DNA of 64,000 nucleotides from JANNBN01 sp963763885 (lineage in GTDB: Bacteria; Actinomycetota; Acidimicrobiia; Acidimicrobiales; JANYDT01): assembly GCA_963763885.1 (NCBI GenBank), contig CAVXQD010000003.1, forward strand, positions 682,001-746,000, written 5' to 3'. The position numbers and the translations under genes were made by a program. The notes below the pieces were generated by a model. It was not told where the DNA came from. It worked only from the letters and a program-made list of their open reading frames with translations, and did not search any database. Within the stretch, counting starts at the first letter, position 1. Every line of letters starts with the position of its first letter. Below are positions 27,517-34,999 of the stretch, one piece after another.

Positions 27517-28017
27517 GTGTCCACCTCGTCGACCGAAGGAACTGTTGGGGGCGCAGGCGTGGCACCGGCAGTTGGATCCGCCGAGCATTCGTTGATGACC
27601 GGTATGTGCACGTTCTGCGGAATTGTGTCCGGCTCGGTGAGGGCCGAAGTGCTGTACCGCAACGACGATGTGATGGTGTTCATGGACTTGTTGCCCATGA
27701 CCCGAGGTCACTGTCTGATTATCCCCACGTCGCATCGCGACGACTTGCTGCATGTACAACCCCACGAGAGCATTGCGCTCATCGATGCTGCCCAGCGCGT
27801 TGGCCGAGCGTTCCTCGACGTGCTCGACGCAAAAGGTTTCAATATGCTCACCAACATTGGGTCGCACGCGGATCAGTCGCAGTTCCATGCGCATCTGCAT
27901 CTCATCGCCCGTTACGGCGAGGACCGCTTGTTGCACCCGTGGGAACGCCGGTTTGGGCACTGGCCAGCCATCCAAGAGACGGCCGATCTGCTGCGCCAAG
28001 CTGAGTCCTTCTCATGA
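27517..28017 (+). CDS. HIT-family hydrolase
   Basis: A histidine-triad protein with the catalytic motif FHAHLHLI (H-x-H-x-H) near the end and an N-terminal MCTFCGIVSGSVRAEVLYRN that includes two cysteines often used for zinc. Such enzymes hydrolyse nucleoside monophosphate derivatives. The start is uncertain: GTG at 27517 gives 166 residues, while ATG at 27595 gives 140 and starts closer to the domain. The 4-bp overlap with pgsA (ATGA at 28014) suggests one transcript. Confidence 0.82.
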   Translation: MSTSSTEGTVGGAGVAPAVGSAEHSLMTGMCTFCGIVSGSVRAEVLYRNDDVMVFMDLLPMTRGHCLIIPTSHRDDLLHVQPHESIALIDAAQRVGRAFLDVLDAKGFNMLTNIGSHADQSQFHAHLHLIARYGEDRLLHPWERRFGHWPAIQETADLLRQAESFS

Positions 28018-28661
28018 CAAGCTCCGCCCCATCCCCCCCATCCGCCCCATCCGCGACGCCAGACCCGCGTGACCGAGGAATCTTCACTGTTCCGAACCTC
28101 ATCACCTTGGTGCGCTTCGTCTGCATCCCGTTGTTCGTCTGGTTGTTGTTCAGCCGCAACGACCGTGGTAACGCTGCGCTGCTGCTCGGCGCCCTCGGTT
28201 CAACTGACTGGGTTGACGGGTACATCGCTCGGCGGTTCGATCAGGGTTCAACCGTTGGCAAGATCCTCGACCCCGCGGTTGACCGCGTGCTGTTGGCTAC
28301 GGCGATCGTGTGCCTGTTCATCGACGAGTCGGTTCCGCGCTGGGTGTTTTGGGTGGTGCTGGTGCGTGAGGTGCTCGTTTCGGTTGGGACACTTGGACTT
28401 GCCGCTGCCGGCGCTCGGCGCATCGATGTGCAGTGGGTGGGCAAAGCCGGAACGTTCGGCCTGATGGTCGCTCTGCCGTGCTTCCTTGCGGGTGCGTCTG
28501 ACTGGGCCAGTAAAGACTGGTTCCGGGCTGCCGCATGGATATGGCTCATCCCGTCGCTTGCTTTGTCCTATTACGCCGCATTGACTTACGTGCCAATCGG
28601 GAGGGCCGCGCTGGCGGAAGGCCGCGCTGCTCGCTCAGGCGCCCCGGAGGCGCGGCAGTAA
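28014..28661 (+). CDS. pgsA: CDP-diacylglycerol-glycerol-3-phosphate phosphatidyltransferase-like enzyme
   Basis: A 215-residue membrane enzyme with the CDP-alcohol phosphotransferase signature, reading STDWVDGYIARRFDQ followed by GSTVGKILDPAVDR (about residues 62-90), which provides the metal-binding aspartates. About five hydrophobic segments are present. PgsA makes phosphatidylglycerophosphate. The gene order with gcvH and FHA downstream matches mycobacterial pgsA2 (Rv1822) and its neighbours, so pgsA2 is the best counterpart; the alcohol acceptor is not proven. Confidence 0.83.
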   Translation: MTSSAPSPPSAPSATPDPRDRGIFTVPNLITLVRFVCIPLFVWLLFSRNDRGNAALLLGALGSTDWVDGYIARRFDQGSTVGKILDPAVDRVLLATAIVCLFIDESVPRWVFWVVLVREVLVSVGTLGLAAAGARRIDVQWVGKAGTFGLMVALPCFLAGASDWASKDWFRAAAWIWLIPSLALSYYAALTYVPIGRAALAEGRAARSGAPEARQ

Positions 28662-28700
28662 CCGTTCAGGGGCCCGTTCAAGCGTTGCTAGGTTGCCTCT

Positions 28701-28858
28701 GTGGAGCAACCCATCGAACACGGGCGCGGCCGAGTGGTGAACGGAGGGATCGGAGTTGAACCCGAGGTGGAGCAACCCATTAGACACGGGCGCGGCCGAG
28801 TGGTGAACGGAGGGATCGGGGTTGAACCCGAGGTGGAGCAACCCATCGGACACGGGCG
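28701..28858. repeat. Dispersed 66-bp repeat, about 2.4 copies over the gcvH start
   Basis: Full units at 28716-28781 and 28782-28847 with partial units at both ends. They are the reverse complement of the array at 31573-31967. In the gcvH frame each unit has several possible GTG starts and would encode a 22-residue peptide with VEQPI and VVNGGIGVEPE. The 5-bp spacer between core units varies (GAACA, AGACA, GGACA). Confidence 0.92.
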
Positions 28859-29363
28859 ACCCGGCACCAGCCAGATCCACAACGTTCCCGATGATCTTCT
28901 GTACTCGGAGGATCATCAGTGGGTCCGTGTCCAACAACTGGGCAGTCGCACCATTGTGCGTACGGGCCTCACGGACTACGCGCAAGACGTTCTCGGCGCC
29001 GTGCAGTTCGTTGCATTGCCGTCCGTCGGGTCAGTTTTTGAGGCAACCGAAGCCTGCGGTGAGGCCGAGGCTTCCAAAGCGGTCTCAGACCTTTATTCGC
29101 CCGTCACGGGGTCAATTGTGCAGGTCAACGATGCTGTGGTGGCCAACCCGTCGCTGATGAACCAAGACCCGTACGGAGAGGGCTGGCTCTATGAGCTTGA
29201 GATAGATCCGGGTACGGCGCAAACCTTGCCACTGCTTGGTGTTGCCACCTACCGTGCACTCATCGAACCAACGTCCGAATCAATGTCCGAATCAACGTCC
29301 GAGCAGACAATGCCCGTCCAGCCGCCAGGTGCGGCCCCCACCGCTGGAGCTTCCCATGGCTGA
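28701..29363 (+). CDS. gcvH: Glycine cleavage system H protein
   Basis: The lipoyl-carrying H protein shuttles the aminomethyl group in glycine cleavage. The core starts at NVPDDLLYSEDHQWVRVQ, and the lipoylated lysine is in EASKAVSDLYSPVTG (Lys 126 from the GTG at 28701). The start is unclear because the 66-bp repeat covers the 5' end. GTG codons at 28701, 28767 and 28833 are all in frame, and the last would give a 17-residue lead before the core. Homologues start near the core, so the repeat-encoded segment is extra. The C-terminal tail (PTSESMSESTSEQ) is also repetitive. No gcvT or gcvP is in the window. Confidence 0.85.
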   Translation: MEQPIEHGRGRVVNGGIGVEPEVEQPIRHGRGRVVNGGIGVEPEVEQPIGHGRPGTSQIHNVPDDLLYSEDHQWVRVQQLGSRTIVRTGLTDYAQDVLGAVQFVALPSVGSVFEATEACGEAEASKAVSDLYSPVTGSIVQVNDAVVANPSLMNQDPYGEGWLYELEIDPGTAQTLPLLGVATYRALIEPTSESMSESTSEQTMPVQPPGAAPTAGASHG

Positions 29364-29829
29364 ACACTTCTGCAACCGTTGCGGTCACCGCAATCCAAAC
29401 ATCTCTAACTTCTGCTCGTCGTGTGGCGCCGCGTTGGTGCCCGACGGCGGAGATCTCACCATGAAGATCAGCGCAGACGAGGCGGACTCCAGCGACGTCA
29501 CGGTGAAAATCAGCGGGTTCGATGCGCAGCACGCGGCCCTTGTCATCAGGCGCGGCGCCGAGGGCCACGGGGCGGGGGAGACGTTTCGCCTCGAAGGCCA
29601 AGTCACCACAGCCGGGCGGGCCGACGACAGCGACATCCTTCTGGACGACGTCACCGTCAGCCGGCGCCATGCCGTGTTTGTACGCAGCGCCGAGGGGTAC
29701 ATCGTTAAGGACGCCGGTTCGTTGAACGGCACCTACGTCAACCGCCAGTTGGTCACGGAACGCACGCTGGAGAACGGCGATGAAGTCCAGGTCGGTAAGT
29801 TCCGCATGGTCTTCGTAGTGAACGACTGA
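29356..29829 (+). CDS. Zinc-ribbon FHA domain protein, GarA-like
   Basis: About 157 residues. The N-terminal FCNRCGHRNPNISNFCSSCG is a four-cysteine zinc ribbon. The C-terminal FHA domain has TTAGRADDSDILLDDVTVSR, then RHAVF and DAGSLNGTYVNRQ, the phosphothreonine-binding residues. Its place after gcvH and before MerR and the nuclease matches mycobacterial garA (Rv1827), an FHA protein that switches glutamate metabolism by phosphorylation. GarA has a phosphorylatable N-terminal Thr motif instead of a zinc ribbon, so regulation here may differ. It overlaps gcvH by 8 bp. Confidence 0.85.
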   Translation: MAEHFCNRCGHRNPNISNFCSSCGAALVPDGGDLTMKISADEADSSDVTVKISGFDAQHAALVIRRGAEGHGAGETFRLEGQVTTAGRADDSDILLDDVTVSRRHAVFVRSAEGYIVKDAGSLNGTYVNRQLVTERTLENGDEVQVGKFRMVFVVND

Positions 29830-29950
29830 GTTGACCAAACTCGCCAACCGGACAATTTTTGCAGTTCAGGGGCCGGATTTCGCGCCAACTCGCTGAACCT
29901 CAGTTGGAATGCCTGCCCATCCGCTGGTTAGCGGGCAAGATGTCATCCAC

Positions 29951-31024
29951 ATGAGTGAGCGCCCGTACTTGTCGATCGGCGAGGTCTTGGAGTTGCTGAA
30001 AGGCGATTTCCCGGATTTGTCGATCTCGCGTATCCGTGCCCTGGAATCTGCGGGCGCGTTGGAACTCGAGCGCACAGCCTCGGGATATCGCAAGTTCTAC
30101 GACGGTGACATCGCGTATCTCCGCACGTTGCTCAACGGAAGCGCAACCGGTCCGCAACGTCGTACAGAGGAACCCGGCAAACACGCTGCTGGCCGATCCG
30201 ACGGCGGGTTAGGCGCTCGGTCGAGGGCTGCAGCAGTTACTTCGTCGGACGCGGGGGCAACCGAAGATTCGCACGACGATGCCGACGATATGCCGGTCTT
30301 GGGGCCAAACGGTGAGTTGCCTGGAGAGCCCGAACGACGCCACCCAGCGGCGTTCCAGTCGCTGCGCCGAGAACTCGCGTCGCGCCCGTCGGCCATGGGT
30401 GGCACAACCTCGTCTCAGGCGTCGCATACCTCGCCGTTGGCCGCAGGTTCGTCTCCAGCCGAAGAGCCGCCGCAACCGCCACAACTGAGCGTGGTTCCGT
30501 CGGTCAAAGCAACACCTCCCGCTGATCGGTCCGAATCCGCGTCTCCTGTGGCTTCCGCGTCGCCTGTGGCTTCCGCGTCGGCTGTCCCCGACCCGGCTAC
30601 GCCGTTGCTTGGATCGCAGAACCCGCTGGCCGCAAACGCATCGGGCGTTAGCCTCACTTTGGACGAACTGGTCACGGCCACGCAGCTCACTATCGAGTCC
30701 ATTCGAGAGCTGGAATCTCTGGGGCTCCTCAAAGGCCAGACTGTGTTCTCTGCCGTGTACTACGACGAAGATGCTCTGCTCACGTGCAAACTGGTGGCGG
30801 CGTTCCGGACATACGGCGTGGAGCCCAGGCACCTACGGATGTACAAGCTGGCTGCGGATCGCGAAGCGTCGTTCTTCGAGCAGGTTGTGACACCGCAACT
30901 CCGACGCAAGAACCCCGACGCACGCCAAGGTGCCATCGACACCTTGGGCGAATTGGTCCGGCTCGGAGAACAACTCCGCGTGGTTGCTTTGCGTCAGGTC
31001 TTGAAGTCGTCCATCAACAAGTAG
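29951..31024 (+). CDS. MerR-family regulator, Rv1828-like
   Basis: About 357 residues. An N-terminal MerR DNA-binding domain (YLSIGEVLELLKGDFPDLSI, then SRIRALESAGALE) is followed by a long linker rich in Ser, Ala and Pro (residues about 85-245), with a small 18-bp repeat encoding SASPVA. The C-terminal part, TYGVEPRHLRMYKLAADREA, closely matches the matching region of Rv1828 as I recall it. The linker is longer than in mycobacteria. I chose the ATG at 29951. Its targets are unknown. Confidence 0.85.
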   Translation: MSERPYLSIGEVLELLKGDFPDLSISRIRALESAGALELERTASGYRKFYDGDIAYLRTLLNGSATGPQRRTEEPGKHAAGRSDGGLGARSRAAAVTSSDAGATEDSHDDADDMPVLGPNGELPGEPERRHPAAFQSLRRELASRPSAMGGTTSSQASHTSPLAAGSSPAEEPPQPPQLSVVPSVKATPPADRSESASPVASASPVASASAVPDPATPLLGSQNPLAANASGVSLTLDELVTATQLTIESIRELESLGLLKGQTVFSAVYYDEDALLTCKLVAAFRTYGVEPRHLRMYKLAADREASFFEQVVTPQLRRKNPDARQGAIDTLGELVRLGEQLRVVALRQVLKSSINK

Positions 31025-31035
31025 CTTCATAGGCC

Positions 31036-31554
31036 ATGGAGGAGCTTGTCGAAATGGAACTGGTAGATGTTCGCATCGACCAGTCGACCAACAACCCTGT
31101 CGTCATTCTGCGCGCTGCATCAGATGCGCTCCGCCTGGCCGAGCGGCCTACGGTGTTGCCTATCTTCATCGGCAATATCGAAGCGCAGGCCATCCGCATC
31201 GGGTTGGAAAAGCGGGCTACACCGCGTCCCATGACCCACGACCTGCTCGCAGCGGTCATCGGCGCGTCAGGCGCAACGGTTGCCGCAATCGTGGTCACCG
31301 AGACCAGGGACAACATCTTCTACGCAGAAATCCGTATGACCGTCGGGGACGAGACACGCGTTGTGTCTGCGCGTCCGTCCGATGCCATCGCGCTCGCGGT
31401 CCGCAACAATGCACAGTTGTATGTCCGTGCCGAGCTGCTCACCGAGCAGGGCCTGGTGGAGCCGGCAACGTCTGAAGACGGCGACCCAGATGTCATCGTG
31501 GACCAGTTCCGCCAGTTCCTCGACGACATCAACCCAGACGACTTCAACGGCTAA
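31036..31554 (+). CDS. Bifunctional nuclease family protein (DUF151)
   Basis: A 172-residue DUF151 protein. Family features seen are LPIFIGNIEAQAIRIGLE (residues about 38-56), RPMTHDLLAAVI and ARPSDAIALAVRN. The family includes plant and bacterial proteins reported to have DNase and RNase activity. It starts 11 bp after the MerR gene, matching Rv1829 in order. An internal ATG at 31054 is a possible alternative start. The 66-bp repeat array begins 18 bp after its stop codon. Confidence 0.88.
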   Translation: MEELVEMELVDVRIDQSTNNPVVILRAASDALRLAERPTVLPIFIGNIEAQAIRIGLEKRATPRPMTHDLLAAVIGASGATVAAIVVTETRDNIFYAEIRMTVGDETRVVSARPSDAIALAVRNNAQLYVRAELLTEQGLVEPATSEDGDPDVIVDQFRQFLDDINPDDFNG

Positions 31555-31572
31555 CACCGGTACACGTGCCCG

Positions 31573-31967
31573 TGTCTGATGGGTTGCTCCACCTCGGGTT
31601 CAACTCCGATCCCTCCGTTCACCACTCGGCCGCGCCCGTGTCTAATGGGTTGCTCCACCTCGGGTTCAACTCCGATCCCTCCGTTCACCACTCGGCCGCG
31701 CCCGTGTCTAATGGGTTGCTCCACCTCGGGTTCAACTCCGATCCCTCCGTTCACCACTCGGCCGCGCCCGTGTCTAATGGGTTGCTCCACCTCGGGTTCA
31801 ACTCCGATCCCTCCGTTCACCACTCGGCCGCGCCCGGGTCTAATGGGTTGCTCCACCTCGGGTTCAACTCCGATCCCTCCGTTCACCACTCGGCCACGCC
31901 CGGGTCTAATGGGTTGCTCCACCTCGGGTTCAACTCCGATCCCTCCGTTCACCACTCGGCCGCGCCC
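31573..31967. repeat. Tandem array of a 66-bp dispersed repeat, six copies
   Basis: Units begin at 31578, 31644, 31710, 31776, 31842 and 31908. They are nearly identical: a 61-bp core from (G/A)ATGGGTTGCTCC to GGCCGCGCCCG, joined by a 5-bp spacer TGTCT or GGTCT. Because the unit is 66 bp, all six frames stay open through the array, producing long false reading frames. It lies between the nuclease and the universal stress gene, inverted relative to the copies at gcvH. Confidence 0.95.
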
Positions 31968-32089
31968 GGGGTGGCGGCTGTCACGTCGCCAGGGTGATGC
32001 AGATCACGGCATCAGGTGCTGTTTTCCGGTTTGGTTGACGTGTTCCCCAAAGCGGTGAGCACAACGACCCAGTCGAGGAAGGAGCTGCC

Positions 32090-32614
32090 ATGTACGTGAA
32101 CCCCATTCTCGTTTTGGTAGACGGAAGCGCCGAAACGCACTTTGCAGCCCAACAGGCCGCACGAATGGCCGATACTCAGTGCGCCCCCCTGCACCTTGTC
32201 ACCGTGATGCGCAAGAACTTCACCGGGACGGTGGAGAAGGGGCATGACGAGTGGTTCTTGGATAGCCACGATGTGGCGCACCAGATGTTGCTGGCGTTGA
32301 GCCAGGAACTCCGTGCGTCGGCGGGCATCAACACCGCGGTTCTTGAACACCGTCCAGCCAAGGCCATCTGCGAGGAAGCACGCCGCGTGCATGCGTCGTC
32401 CATCGTCATGGGTTGCCCTGGGTCAACCGAAGGTGAGAAGTCCATCCGACGGGTGGTTCACTCCGTGAGGCGTCACAGCCCGTGCCCTGTGCTGGTGGTC
32501 GAGGAGACATCCACGGGAGCCGTCAGAGCATGCTCAGCGGTGAGCCAGTCCACGTTCTGGCCAGGCTTCCACGTGGTCAACGGGCACTTCTCTTGGCTGC
32601 CAGGACATCACTGA
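32090..32614 (+). CDS. Universal stress protein family
   Basis: A 174-residue UspA-fold protein. The N-terminal strand PILVLVDGSAETHFAAQQAA and the C-terminal IVMGCPGSTEGEKSIRRVVH, then PCPVLVVEE, correspond to the Usp nucleotide-binding region (G-x2-G-x9-G-S/T), although the spacing is not perfect. Usp proteins bind ATP and support survival under stress. The last 30 residues go beyond the fold. It is not part of the conserved mycobacterial block and, with the peptidase, looks inserted there. It ends 7 bp inside the convergent peptidase gene. Confidence 0.78.
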   Translation: MYVNPILVLVDGSAETHFAAQQAARMADTQCAPLHLVTVMRKNFTGTVEKGHDEWFLDSHDVAHQMLLALSQELRASAGINTAVLEHRPAKAICEEARRVHASSIVMGCPGSTEGEKSIRRVVHSVRRHSPCPVLVVEETSTGAVRACSAVSQSTFWPGFHVVNGHFSWLPGHH

Positions 32615-34068
32615 GCATTCCGGTTGCTGTGGCTGTTGAGAATGTGGGCAACAGCCACGGTGAGCCGCTCTGCGTAGCCAAGGTGTAAGAACTCGTTCGG
32701 CCCGTGGGCATTGGAGCCAGGGCCCAGCACTCCTGCTACGGCAAACTGTGCGTTGGGAAACCGCGTGGCCAGCATTGCCATGAACGGAATGGATCCGCCT
32801 TCACCCATGGATCGATGCGACTGGCCCCACGCAGCCATGCTGGCGCTCTCAAGCGTGTCTGACAACCAGTCGGCCAGGGGAGGCGCTGCCCAACCTGCTG
32901 CGGCATCGGTGTCGATCTCGACCGTTGCGCCGTAGGGGACATCGGTCGTAAGCGCGCGTGTGACCGCCGCAATGGCAGCGGCAGTGTCTGTGGTGGGTGG
33001 CAACCGCAGAGCCAGAGACAAGGTGGTATGTGGGCGTAGCACGTTGCCGGCTTTGGCCGTTGCGGGCAAACCATCTGCGCCGGTCACCTCAAACGCGGCG
33101 CGCCACGTTCGGTCTAAGAGGTGCTCGCTGGTGGCACCCTCTGCGTTGGTCATATGTCCACATGTGGAATTCACCCACGGGTAGTTCCGCTCGGCCCAGT
33201 CCGGGCCTAACAAGGCAGCGGTGTCTACTGCGGCCGCTTGGGTGGCTGAAGGGATCTGCACGTTCAGCTCCGGCAACCGCAGATGTCCAGTGGCGGAGTC
33301 CTCCAGCCGATCAAGAAGCAATCGGGCTATCCGGAACGAACTGGGCACGACTCCGCCTGCCGCACCGGAGTGGACTCCTTCGGACAAAACGCGCACGGTA
33401 AAGGTGACCTGTGCCATGCCGCGCAGCGAGGTGGTGGTCCACAGGCGGTCATAGGTGGCACATCCAGAGTCCAGACAGATCACCAGATCAACGTCGCCGA
33501 TTGTGGGTGCAAGCACCTGGATGTGTTCGGCCAGGTCGGGGCTGCCGGATTCCTCGGAAGCTTCAATCACCAGCACGATACGGCCATGGGTGCCGCCCTT
33601 GGTTTGCAAGCCACGGACTGCCGTGAGGGAAGCAAACAGCGCGTACCCGTCGTCGGCCCCACCACGGCCGTACAGCTTGTCGTCGGTGATGACCGGTGAC
33701 CACGGCGCCAGACCGTCAAGCCAACCTTCCATCTCCGGTTGTTTGTCCAGGTGGCCGTACATGAGCACCGTTGGGTCGGGCGTCGGCTGGGACGCGACTT
33801 GCGATCCGTTCGGGTGGGCGGCGATAGTGACCACAATCACCGGCGTACGGCCAGCTAACTCGTGGACGCGAACGCTGGTGCCTGCGAGCCCCAGTTGTTG
33901 TGCCCAGCCAGTCAGCAGACCAACGGCCCGGTTGACGTGTCCGTGGCTTGCCCACGCAGAGTCGAACGCCGGCGACAACGCCGGTATGGCGACGTACTCC
34001 TGCAGGGCCGGGACAGCCTGCTGACGCCAGATTGTGCTGATGCCGTCTCGCAACGCGGATTGTTCCAT
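32608..34068 (-). CDS. M20-family metallopeptidase (dipeptidase)
   Basis: A 486-residue M20/M28-type enzyme. Metal-binding motifs are VLMYGHLDKQP (His, catalytic Asp), YGRGGADDGYALFASLTAVR (bridging Asp) and LVIEASEESGSPDLAEHI (catalytic Glu, ligand Glu); EFLHLGYAERLT near the end holds the last His. A dimerisation lid with GVHSGAAGGVVPSSFRIA is present. It likely hydrolyses dipeptides or acylated amino acids in the cytoplasm. Start ATG at 34068. Confidence 0.87.
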   Translation of the reverse strand: MEQSALRDGISTIWRQQAVPALQEYVAIPALSPAFDSAWASHGHVNRAVGLLTGWAQQLGLAGTSVRVHELAGRTPVIVVTIAAHPNGSQVASQPTPDPTVLMYGHLDKQPEMEGWLDGLAPWSPVITDDKLYGRGGADDGYALFASLTAVRGLQTKGGTHGRIVLVIEASEESGSPDLAEHIQVLAPTIGDVDLVICLDSGCATYDRLWTTTSLRGMAQVTFTVRVLSEGVHSGAAGGVVPSSFRIARLLLDRLEDSATGHLRLPELNVQIPSATQAAAVDTAALLGPDWAERNYPWVNSTCGHMTNAEGATSEHLLDRTWRAAFEVTGADGLPATAKAGNVLRPHTTLSLALRLPPTTDTAAAIAAVTRALTTDVPYGATVEIDTDAAAGWAAPPLADWLSDTLESASMAAWGQSHRSMGEGGSIPFMAMLATRFPNAQFAVAGVLGPGSNAHGPNEFLHLGYAERLTVAVAHILNSHSNRNAQ

Positions 34069-34112
34069 GGGGCGAATCCTATGAGCTTCCCCTTCTGGTC
34101 AGCATTTGGGTG

Positions 34113-34142
34113 TTGACGCGGTTGGCCCCGTTTCCTTATGGT
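34113..34142 (+). promoter_or_regulatory. Sigma-70-like promoter candidate upstream of second MerR gene
   Basis: TTGACG (34113-34118) and TATGGT (34137-34142) are separated by 18 bp in the 359-bp gap between the divergent peptidase and MerR genes. This implies a leader of about 280 bases before the preferred GTG start at 34428. No other clear element is seen in the gap. Confidence 0.4.
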
Positions 34143-34427
34143 GAGCAATCCGAACGACACGGACGTGATTCAACTTGAGGACTCTTCCCTAGGCGCACTG
34201 CCTTTGGTCGCCTTGGGTTCCACGCACGTCAGTAACGCTCGTATCAACCGGTGCCACCATCTGTGTGCATCGGCGTTCCGCCCGCCAACCAATTCATAAC
34301 AACCAAGCTTCCGCCCAAATCCCTGACTGGTCCCCCGACTTCCCCGGCCGACGCCATCTTCCCTGCGTCGTCTTGGTCATTGAATTCGGTACCTGCGGGC
34401 GCGTTGTCCAGGTTCACAGGAGCAGCT

Positions 34428-34988
34428 GTGTCTACTCAATCGCCATCGACCGCAAACACAAAGCCTCACAACGCGGACGCCATTGAAACTCAATCAGCAG
34501 GCCCAGCCGCTGGTTTTCGTGGACCACAGGTCTGCTCCATCGTTGGCATCACGTATCGACAGTTGGACTACTGGGCTCGCACAGACTTGTTGCGCCCAAG
34601 TCTTGTTGATGCCAAAGGTTCTGGCTCGCAACGCCTGTACAGCTACCGGGATCTGGTCGAGCTGAAGGTCATCAAGAGCCTCCTCGACGCTGGTGTCGGT
34701 CTTGGCGCAGCACGCCGGGCCATTGGTTATCTGCGCTCCAACCTGGGCGAAGACCTGGCTAACGCCAACCTCGTGTTGTCTGGCGAGACCCCGTTGCTCG
34801 TCCGCGACGGCGGCGAAATCCTCGACCTGGTTCGTCATGGCCAGGGTGTGCTCAACATCGTGTCGCTTGAATCCATGAAGACCCGCATCGATTCAGCCAT
34901 TACGGAACTTCACCCTGCAACCGAGGTGGCTCCCGAAGTCGCCGGCTTGCGCGGCAGCGTCGTCCCCCGAATCGCAGCAGCCATCTAA
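34428..34988 (+). CDS. MerR-family regulator, Rv1830-like
   Basis: About 186 residues. The MerR helix-turn-helix is IVGITYRQLDYWARTDLLRP, with SQRLYSYRDLVELKVIKSLL after it. The following LSGETPLLVRDGGEILDLVR and GQGVLNIVSLESM fit the second MerR protein of the garA block. I chose GTG at 34428 because AGGAG lies 5 bp before it. The frame is open to 34251, but that extra stretch is low-complexity and has no ribosome binding site. Confidence 0.82.
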   Translation: MSTQSPSTANTKPHNADAIETQSAGPAAGFRGPQVCSIVGITYRQLDYWARTDLLRPSLVDAKGSGSQRLYSYRDLVELKVIKSLLDAGVGLGAARRAIGYLRSNLGEDLANANLVLSGETPLLVRDGGEILDLVRHGQGVLNIVSLESMKTRIDSAITELHPATEVAPEVAGLRGSVVPRIAAAI

Positions 34989-34999
34989 CCTCACGCCCC

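Noticed and set aside
31573..31967. CRISPR array
   Set aside because: Units are contiguous 66-bp copies with only a near-constant 5-bp spacer. There are no unique spacers of 30-40 bp and no cas genes in the window.
31551..32058. Repeat proteins read from the 66-bp array in three frames
   Set aside because: Since 66 is a multiple of three, every frame stays open. None has a ribosome binding site or a homologous domain.
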